In this document: positions 55,857-64,000 of the stretch, one piece after another | How positions within the stretch are numbered: position 1 is the first letter of the stretch | How the letters are laid out: each line of letters starts with the position of its first letter | Source of the DNA: Conchocele bisecta | Lineage: Eukaryota; Mollusca; Bivalvia; Lucinida; Thyasiridae | Direction of reading: 5' to 3' | Length of the DNA: 64,000 nucleotides | Assembly (NCBI GenBank): GCA_029237695.1 | Contig: CM055278.1 | Span: 71,911,188 to 71,975,187, forward strand | Translations under genes and position numbers: made by a program | Notes under the pieces: model-generated | Told to the model about the DNA's origin: nothing | Seen by the model: the letters and a program-made list of their open reading frames with translations, nothing else | The model's database searches: none

Positions 55857-57792
55857 CTGAACAGGAAGTAAATTAAAAAAAAGCGAGAAATGACAATGTG
55901 ACCGTAACGTGTGCATACACAAATTAGATAAATACTGATCTGACCAGTTTCCTTCTCATATACGTTTTTCTTGACAATTTGTTGTGTATTGATAGATATT
56001 ACAGTAAAGCCATAGTTTAGTTTCGCCTCTTATAGCGTTTGTCACAGACAACACAAATATTAGCAGATTAGAGGGAAACTAATACAATTTGGGATAATTA
56101 CTTACAACGTGATAGCAATTATCTTATGTACACCATGTTTCATACATGTGTTATTATTTGTGTCATTTCCAAAATATACAATGGCCAGTTTACACTGTGT
56201 ATATCATCAGGTCACTCCACTCACCCAATGTTAGAACTACAGGTATGATATGTGTGCCACATGCTTATAGTCTGCTAGCTACACCTTTATGATAGCAGCA
56301 CAAGTCCATACAAAATAAAGATTCCTTATTGCACTTACTACTACTACGTGAGAACGAAATAATCAAATTGGTCCAGAACATTTGTTTCTCTTATCATGTC
56401 GTTTATAAGGCTCCGTACACTACAGTATACATGGTACATACTCTGTTTACAGGTAAGATTGCCTATATGACTTTACACTCTAAATAGCCTATTTTGTGAT
56501 GTCTGTGATTTGAAAAAATGTCCCACATTCATAGTCCGAAATCGGCATTGACAATGTCTAGCGCTATATGTAACGGATATGACGGATACGAATTTGTTTT
56601 AGAACATATTGCACTACATTGTATTAGTTTCTCAAAGTATGAGGTCTCTGTACCAAACGCTACAAGAGATGAAACTGGCCGATAGCTTGTCGATAGCTAA
56701 GATGGCTCAGATGGCAATTTAATGCACCGTACAGTATCTACTAAGAATAGAAGGGTCAGATACACTTTTAAACACATATTCAATCATATGTAGCTGTGAC
56801 TGGATAAATGTGGCTTATGGGTTGTGTGACCAGTGCAGACCCAGATCAAATTGCACGCTCCAGAGTCCTGTAGCATGACGATGGCTTGTTATAAGCATGG
56901 CGGGTGTTCTTTGCTGGAATGGCGATCAATGCAGATCCTGATCAGAATGTTCGAATACACATGCTGATATTGATATACACGGGTTGCAAAACCAATACAC
57001 CCCATTTCTCCAGTCACAGCCACATATAATAAATGTACATGTACTAGGCTCATAATGAATTTTCTTTATGTACCCGTTTTATGTATTTAGCAATATTCCT
57101 ACTGGCCCTTGAGCATACACTATACTATATAATGCAACAATCTATTTATCACTAGACGACAGTGGTGAAGTACATGTACAGGATTGGTATGTATTGATTC
57201 AGTCGTAAATCCAAGCATATTCAACATGCGTGCCAAACTATAATGCATTTGCATTATACGTTGGCCCACGATGTGAATAGCATGTACATGTAGTTACATG
57301 GGTTTCTCTTTAACCATTCATCGTGTTCCTTTCCGACAAACGGAGTCTGGTTATGTAATAGTTTGACCATTGGAAACTGGTACATGTATACATAGAGGAT
57401 CTTGCATGAGTGATGAGTTAATGATATGTATCAAACGATTTTACTAATTTGATAAGAAACGAGGCTATGCCGAGACTTTTACCAAATCATTCAATTAGTT
57501 TCATAAATATCATATTAGATCAACAAACATGTACGATTATATATATTGTATAAGCACAACAATATACCTTGAAGCTGCTCTGGTCATATATCATGTTTAC
57601 TGTAGCACTCTAATTTGCATGTTATTACACTAGTGTATTATGATTTTGTATTACACTGTGTTAATAAACTACGATGGCCAATGATATGCAATAAATGTAA
57701 TTATATAATTCCCTATATACACAATCTTTATGGTATAGATATTTATGTACATGTACATCAGACTGCTAAAGGCCACATCCGAAATAGAGAAT

Positions 57793-58130
57793 ATTAGTAT
57801 AGTGTCATGAACGTGAATAAATATCTGTCGAGGCTGAGAAATCAGGATGGGCGAGGCTTGCCGAGCACATCCTGATTTCGAGCCGAGTCAGATATTTATT
57901 CACGTTCATGACACTATAATAATATTCTATTTATCCCGTTAACCACATCAAAGTTGTTCAAATGTCTCATAAGTTTGTCTTCTGAAGCGACAAGATTATC
58001 GTGTTACGTCATTCACATAATGACGTAACGTCATACATAATGACGTATCTACTAGACGTGAACGAGAAAAAATACACGTACCTGCTTTTCACGTCTAGTA
58101 GCGACATAGTTGACGGGATAATAGTAATTA
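57793..58130. mobile_element. Palindromic element inserted only in the right arm
   Basis: The left arm has GGTAATTTCTATTCGG at about 2710-2726. The right arm has the two halves of that site separated by about 340 bp, with CTATT-like duplication on both sides. The insert begins with a TAGTGTCATGAACGTGAATA palindrome (57799-57915). It then carries TGACGTAACGTCATACATAA and a CTACTAGACGTGAACGAG pair, and ends GACGGGATAATAG. The family is shared with 45690-46010. Confidence 0.8.
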
Positions 58131-59100
58131 CCTGTCTATAGCAGCCACAACTTTGTTTTCCTAATTATTCAAATACTATATAAATGAACATGCGAACACA
58201 AACCACCTGTGAACAGAGGCCGTATTGTTCTCTTTCCCTTGACTGACCATTATTCACAGGTTTGACTATACATGTTACATGTACAAAGATACACTGTTTG
58301 TGAAACAAAGTTAATCGCTATTGCGAATTATCTACCACAATTGATGATACATGTAACTGTGTATCCTCGCCTGCAATAGCAATGCACGTGTATACACGTT
58401 GTATCTGAACACAACACAATCACCTCGAACTTTGATCAAATAAAATAAAATCATCCATGTTGTTGATAAGTACTTTTGCGGTCTATACAGTGAAAGAACG
58501 ATATTATTTTGATTATCGGTGACATTATGCTACCGAATACCTTTAATCAACGTAGCCAGCTGCCGCATGCACCATATGTCCATTAATTAATTATAATTAC
58601 CATGCTTTCTTCATGTTCATTATACATAATGTTGCTATGTTGTTCGAACGATCACGAATTGCAACAAGTCGCTGAGAAAATATGGGGCCTACTGCGTGTC
58701 CAACCTGGGTAGGCCTGACCAGCAAACGGTGAATATTTTACGATGGTTCCTAAACGAAGCAACCGAAAAAGAACGGAACACGATGTCAAAACGATGATTT
58801 TGTACAACGATATGCATAGAGACGATACATCTTCGTTTTCTTGCACATAAAAACGATATTCTCGTTTCAATACCCGAAATTCAACTATTAAACGCCTGTC
58901 GTTTCTTTCAATGTATTGTTTTGACATCATTTGCGTTACTTTTAAGTAAAAAACGGTGTTCATCGTGTTCTACATGTAATTATAAAACAGGTGTGTAAAC
59001 GATAGGCAGTCGTTCGTTTGTGGAAGCAAGAACATACCTCGCGCTGTACATTACCCCAGAAACGTGTTCACGCCTAAATACATGACATTGGTAGTTCCCT

Positions 59101-59347
59101 GGGGACAGTTTCACTAAACTCCGTACGACTAAAATGTTCGTAAGTGCAAACTTATGATAGTCTGTAAATTTCACATTAATTTAACACCGTTTTCTTGCAA
59201 ACAATTATTGGATTTACATCTGTTGAGCATATGCTGCATATGCAGCCTATGCTCAATAAATGTAAATCCATTAATTGAAATATCCAGATGATCCTAAATT
59301 TGCACTTACGAATATTTTAGTCGTACGAAGTTTAGTGATATGGCCCC
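59101..59347. mobile_element. Foldback MITE with central palindrome (right-arm copy)
   Basis: Mirror of 1486-1733. The ends are TTTCACTAAACTCCGTACGA and TCGTACGAAGTTTAGTGATA. Confidence 0.75.
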
Positions 59348-59414
59348 AGCTCATTTCCGGACTATACCATTAATCAGATGAGGGGTATTTTACTACACGT
59401 GTAAGGTGGTTTAA

Positions 59415-59610
59415 GTGAAGATATATGATGATACTAGGACCGCTTGGTTGTTTCTATTTTCACCCATATAGGTACATGACTAAAATATCTGATTTCATAT
59501 CTTGTTGCGATTACTAAACTAAATAGAAAATATGATTCTTATTTACCGATATGGGTGGAAATTGAAACAACCCAGCAGTCCTAGTATCGTCACATATCTT
59601 CAATTGAACA
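59415..59610. mobile_element. MITE (right-arm copy of 1231-1430)
   Basis: GATACTAGGACCGCTTGGTT and ACCCAGCAGTCCTAGTATC form the inverted ends. Confidence 0.75.
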
Positions 59611-59616
59611 CATTTT

Positions 59617-61490
59617 TGCGCAACGTTCGAAGAAAGAAGTGCTTATGGCAGCATACCCTCGGCCGTCTGGTTGTTCGTCCGTCCGTGTTCAAAAATTCAA
59701 AAACTTAACGTTGGGGGAAATTTGTTATAATGTCTGTTCCCTTTTACCAAACGTGTTTATACTTCCCACATACCTTTCTCTAATTATTCTATATCATGCC
59801 GTGGCAAATCCATGACCCTCAGACCCCCGCTAACCACTAGGTCAAGGTCACAGTCTTAATGCTTTCATAAACTTAACGTTGGGGGAACTTTGCAATAATT
59901 TCTGTTTCCTTTCACAAAACGTTTTGATATTTCACACATGCCTTTTTCTAATGATTCTCTAGCATGCTGTGACTAATCCACGACCCTCAGACACACGCTA
60001 TCCCCCATGGCCAAGATCACAGTCTTATTGCTTTCATGAACTTAACGTTGGGGAAAACTCGTTTCAAACCACTTCTTGATATTTCATACATGCCTTCCTC
60101 TAATGGTTCTCTATCATGCCATGTCAAATAAACGACCATCAGACCCCAGCTAACCCCAAGTCAATGTCACCATATTAGTGCATTCACAAACTTAACATTG
60201 GGGGGAATTTGTTATTATTTGTTTCCATTCACCGCTCTTCTTGATATTTTGCACATCCCTTCCTCTAATGTTTCTCTATCATGCCCTGCCAAATCCATGA
60301 CCCTGAGACCGCTGATAACCCCAAAGTTAGGTTAACAATCTTAGTGCTTTTACAAACTTAATCTAAATATATAATGGTTCTCTAACATGCCATGTCAAAT
60401 CAACGACCCTCAGACCCCCACTAACCCCAAGTCAAGGTCACCATATTAGTGCGTTCACAAACTTAACGTTGGGGGAATTTGTTATTATTTCTATTTCCAT
60501 TCACCGCTCTTCTTGATATTTTGTACATCCTTTCCTCTAACGTTTCTCTATCATGCCCTGCCAAATTCATGACCCTGAGACCGCTGATAACCCCAAAGTT
60601 AGGGTCACAATCTTAGCGCTTTTACAAACTTAATCTAAACACCTAATGGTTCTCTATCATGCCACGCCAAATCAATGACACTCAGACCCCGTTAACTTCG
60701 AGGTTACTGTCACATTCTTTGTGCTTTCACAAACTTAACATTGTGGAAATTTGTTAAAACCGTTTCGACTGTTTCCTTTCACCGTTCTTCTTGAAATGTT
60801 AGACATCCCTTCCTCTAATGTTTCTCTATCATGCCCTGTCAAATCCATGACCCTGAGATCGCTGATAACCCCGAAGTTAAGGTCACAATCTTAGTGCTTT
60901 CACAAACTTATCATTGGCGGAAATTTCTTTTAATATCCTTTTTTGAAGTTTCCTTTCACACAGCAGATAGTTTTGTATATTCTGTAGATATTACATTTAT
61001 GGCATATAAACATTAATTCACCATTACCCCACCTATTGATTGGCATTATTATACATTTTATAGCAGTCGCAAATTTCCACACTAATATCATGGGCGATAA
61101 CCGTCTGCCCTTAAAATGTTAACGGACATTACTATTTATTCTCGGTATTTATTTTTTGATGTGCAATGATCATACTTTATAATACAATGTATGTGAAAAT
61201 ATTATTTGTTCAGGTGACGCATTTAATTAGTATAAACAATTAAAAAATATCATGCCTCATTTGCATATGAAAATAGCCTGATACCATCGCGAGTCACTAT
61301 CAGTAAACAAAATCTTACTAAATGAGTATATATGTATAGAGGGCACTTGTAATTTTTAGAACTGATGGAATAGTGACACAATTATACACTTATTTAATTC
61401 CTATAACATATTGTGCCTATTGAGTTGGCATGTACCTTTAAACGAAAGCACCACCAGGCGCGCTTCGTTGTCTTTTGACAATTCTTGTTA
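59617..61490 (+). mobile_element. Helitron/pearl-like element with about eight tandem units
   Basis: The head is TTTTTGCGCAACGTTCGAAG (59619), then CTCGGCCGTCTGGTTGTTCG and TCCGTCCGTG. About eight units of 110-175 bp fill 59695-60960, with CTTAACGTTGGGGGAA, TTCTCTATCATGCCCTGCC and CCCCAAGTCAAGGTCACC blocks. A non-repetitive stretch of about 480 bp and the hairpin tail GGCGCGCTTCGTTGTC-TTT-TGACAATTCTTGTTA follow. The left-arm mirror has fewer units. Confidence 0.72.
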
Positions 61491-61865
61491 TTTTGTATAT
61501 TAATTTTTGCAAACAAATACTGAAAAAACATTTCAGCGTTCCTACTCTCGTCATATATATTCAATTAAATAACACAGGGCCACGATGAAAACACGTTTTT
61601 ATTTTTTATAGATCTTTTTCAAGAAAATCCTGATACGTTTGTCAACCTCGTTTCCGCGAGATAATCTCGTTCACATATGAGCTGCGTCGCGCGAAAACCT
61701 GTCTTAGGGAGTCTGACGATGTCACAGGATATTATGTCGTGAACTTAGCTGACGTAATTTCGGCCAAGATGTCCTGTTCTCGACGTTTGTCAGACCGCCA
61801 TGTTAGGTTTGTTCCGTGGTGTTAAAGTTATCTAACGAACAGAACAACAACGCATCTCACTGTTT
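61491..61865. other. No recognised gene
   Basis: Slightly G+C-richer at 61670-61860, with GCGTCGCGCGAAAACC and a CCGCCATGTTAGG word. A promoter or first exon cannot be excluded. I recognise no motif. Confidence 0.4.
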
Positions 61866-62208
61866 TTATGCCACCGGGTTTCGAAGAAACGGGTGGCATA
61901 TAGTGTTTGGACCGTCCGTCTGTCTGTCCGTCCGGGCACACATTAGGGTACTTATGTGGTAGGGGGCGTGGCCTAAGACAATGGGTTAGGGTTAGAACAC
62001 AATGGAACTTAATCCGTACCCCGTAAGCCTATTGTGTCTGACGGGGTATTTCCTTTGATCTTTTATAAAGCAAGTACCCCCTAAGGTCCGAAATGTAAGT
62101 TCGTCCGTCCGTCCCTCCGTCACACTTTTCTGTTAACCACTTTGTCACAGTTTCTCAAATATGCTGCAGGTGGCATCCGCGTTCGACAGACGCATTTCTT
62201 GTTATTAT
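61866..62208 (+). mobile_element. Short pearl-like element (GCCACCGG head)
   Basis: The head TTTTTATGCCACCGGGTTTC folds with GAAACGGGTGGCATATAGTG. GTCCGTCTGTCTGTCCGTCC follows. The end GTGGCATCCGCGTTCGACAG then ACGCATTTCTTGTTATT closes it. Confidence 0.7.
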
Positions 62209-62217
62209 TTTAATGCA

Positions 62218-62309
62218 TTTTTAGCTGGACTATTCGAAGAATAGTTAGAGCTTATGTAGTCACCCCGACGCCGATCGCGTCGGCGTCTGCGTCTGCATAG
62301 GCGTCGGCG

Positions 62310-62399
<90 letters not shown>

Positions 62400-63325
62400 A
62401 CGCCTTTGTTAAGGTTTTTAGTCAAGCGTGTATATGCAATACTCCTGGCCCAACACCCACCAAACTTGGACAATTTCATCTCCTAGTGAAGTACATCAAC
62501 AACCCTTGATCTATATTTGACCTTGACCTACATTTAACCTTGACTTACTTAGTTAATTTCCCTTGGTTAAAGTTTTTAGTCAATCTTGGTTAAGGTTTTT
62601 AGTCAACCTTGTGCATGGAATACTATTGTGCATACAGACACCATACTTGGACAAACTTTTCTCATGTACATCAATAACCCCTGATCTATATTTGACCTTG
62701 ACCTACATTTACTCTAGAATTACATAGTTAATTCCCCTTTTTAAGGCTGCTGGTCAAGCTTGTAGATGGAATACTCATGGCCCTACACCCACCATACTTT
62801 GAGAACTTCATTTCCTAGTGATGTACATCAATAACCTCTGACCAATATTTGACCTTGAGCTACATTTAACCTTGAATTACGAAGTTTATTCCCCTTGGTT
62901 AAGGTTTATAGTCAAGCTTGTAGATGGAATACTCCTGGCCCTACACCCACCATACTTGGAAAACTTCATCTCCTAGTGATGTACATCAACAACCCCTGAC
63001 CTATATTTGACCTTGACCTACATTTAACCTTGAATTACTTAGTTAATTCCCCTTCGTTAATTTTTTAGTCAACCTTGGTTAAGGTTTTTAGTCAAGCTTG
63101 TACATGGAATACTATTGTGCATACATACACCATACTTGGACAACGTTTTCTCATAGGGATGTACATCAATAACCCCTGATCTATATTTGACCTTGACCTG
63201 CATTTCCTCTTGAATTACTTAATTAATTCCCCTTGGTTAAGATTGTTATTCAAGCTTGTGGATGGAATACTCCTGTCCCTACACCAACCATACTTGGACA
63301 ACTTCATCTCCTAGTGATGTAGTAC
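62218..63325 (+). mobile_element. Pearl-like element with GGCGTC run and five to six tandem units
   Basis: The head TTTTTAGCTGGACTATTCGA folds with CGAAGAATAGTTAGAGC. GGCGTC repeats span 62300-62400. Units of about 160-170 bp share CCCTACACCCACCATACTTG, CTCCTAGTGATGTACATCAA and TTTGACCTTGACCTACATTT. Poly-Arg and poly-Thr-Pro frames over the microsatellite are artefacts. Confidence 0.75.
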
Positions 63326-63607
63326 ATGTAGTATATAGGGAGTCAAAATGATACCACCAACGTTTTTAACGTTATTGAGCTGTATTGTAGCTCCCACTGT
63401 AGCGTGCCGACGATGGGGGACTATGTTTCTATACACAGTGATTACAAATTTAGAGACTGAGTTTGGTAAAAGTATGCTGCCACCAGTAATCACTGCAGTA
63501 TTAACAACTGTCACCTATCGCTGAACTTCTCAGACACATCTATTAAAGCAATGGACCTGTAGTGAAATACAAAGAATAAGGAGGTTTAACAAATGTATTA
63601 AGTATTA
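63325..63607. other. No recognised gene
   Basis: Unique-looking sequence between a tandem array and a minisatellite. No motif was identified. Confidence 0.45.
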
Positions 63608-63624
63608 ATGAACAATATGTTGTT

Positions 63625-63905
63625 GTCATCGTCGTCCACTTCTGGTCAGGTTCGGTGTCCCTCAGGCTCGTCCACTTTTGATCAGATTCGGTGTCCCTCA
63701 GGCTCGTCCACTTTTGGTCAGGTTCGGTATCCCTCAGGCTCGTCTATTTCTGGTCAGATTCGGTGTCCCTCAGGCTCGTCCACTTTTGGTCAGATTCGGT
63801 GTCCCTCAGGCTCGTCTACTTCTGGTCAGATTCGGTGTCCCTCAGGCTCGTCCACTTTTGGTCAGATTCGGTGTCCCTCAGGCTCGTCCACTTTCGGTAT
63901 GGGGT
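63625..63905. repeat. 36 bp minisatellite, about 7.5 copies
   Basis: Units like GGTCAGATTCGGTGTCCCTC plus AGGCTCGTCCACTTTT are repeated with few changes. Because 36 is divisible by three, frames stay open; one beginning at ATG 63608 would read SGSSTFGQIRCP repeats to a stop near 63911. There is no other sign of a gene. Confidence 0.92.
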
Positions 63906-64000
63906 GTCTGTGACGGGCTGTATCTTTAAAACTGTTATACAAATGTATATCTGTAATCTTGTGTCAGTGAGAATCTGTAGATCTGTGTCTGTGATCTGTA

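Larger units (their letters stand above)
56005..61490 (-). repeat. Right arm of giant inverted repeat
   Basis: Reverse complement of 1-4449, with added tandem units and one insertion. From inner to outer it holds a TIR element (56020-56680), MITE fragments (56790-57030), AT-rich sequence, an insertion (57793-58130), the 103-codon repeat-derived frame (58652-58963), a foldback MITE (59101-59347), another MITE (59415-59610) and a pearl-like element (59617-61490). It shows where the left arm should end beyond the window: about 55 bases further, at the hairpin tail near 61490. Confidence 0.9.

Overview
The window reads as nuclear DNA of a mollusc, most likely a bivalve such as a scallop or oyster. 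It is AT-rich, full of TACATGTA-type octamers, and has split genes with GT/AG introns. Most of it is nested transposon debris: palindromic MITEs, Helitron/pearl-like elements carrying tandem arrays of 150-200 bp units, a worn LINE, and a tRNA-derived SINE. Species was judged only from this style and from the gene families present.

Three gene bodies are well supported. (1) A GT11 alpha-1,2-fucosyltransferase-like Golgi enzyme, minus strand, coding exon 11359-12429. (2) A membrane-anchored, divergent secretory-pathway kinase of the PKDCC/VLK type with a very long Thr/Asp hexad-repeat stalk, minus strand, 24569-27247. (3) A small secreted protein joining a PAN/Apple-like domain to one CCP/Sushi domain, plus strand, exons 37772-38084 and 42716-42909. 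The exon junction of (3) recreates the first CCP cysteine. A weaker candidate exon lies at 55573-55856 (minus). All three recognised proteins would act in the secretory pathway or outside the cell. Nothing in the DNA shows that they work together.

The largest structure is a diverged giant inverted repeat. The left arm (1-4449) matches the reverse complement of the right arm (about 56005-61490) along its whole length, enclosing about 51.5 kb that holds all of the genes. Both arms carry the same series of nested elements. The right arm also has a roughly 340 bp insertion that the left arm lacks. The outer end of the left arm is cut by the window edge.

Layout: 1-4449 left arm; 4450-11358 gene-free, with a SINE, MITEs and a CRE-rich duplication; 11359-12429 fucosyltransferase; 12483-16230 tandem arrays and MITEs; 16321-20600 LINE remnant; 20600-24560 repeats; 24569-27247 kinase; 27380-37410 foldback elements, one with possible captured cargo; 37751-42909 PAN/CCP gene; 43000-55240 palindromes and pearl-like arrays; 55573-55856 candidate exon; 56005-61490 right arm; 61866-63905 further pearl-like elements and a 36 bp minisatellite.
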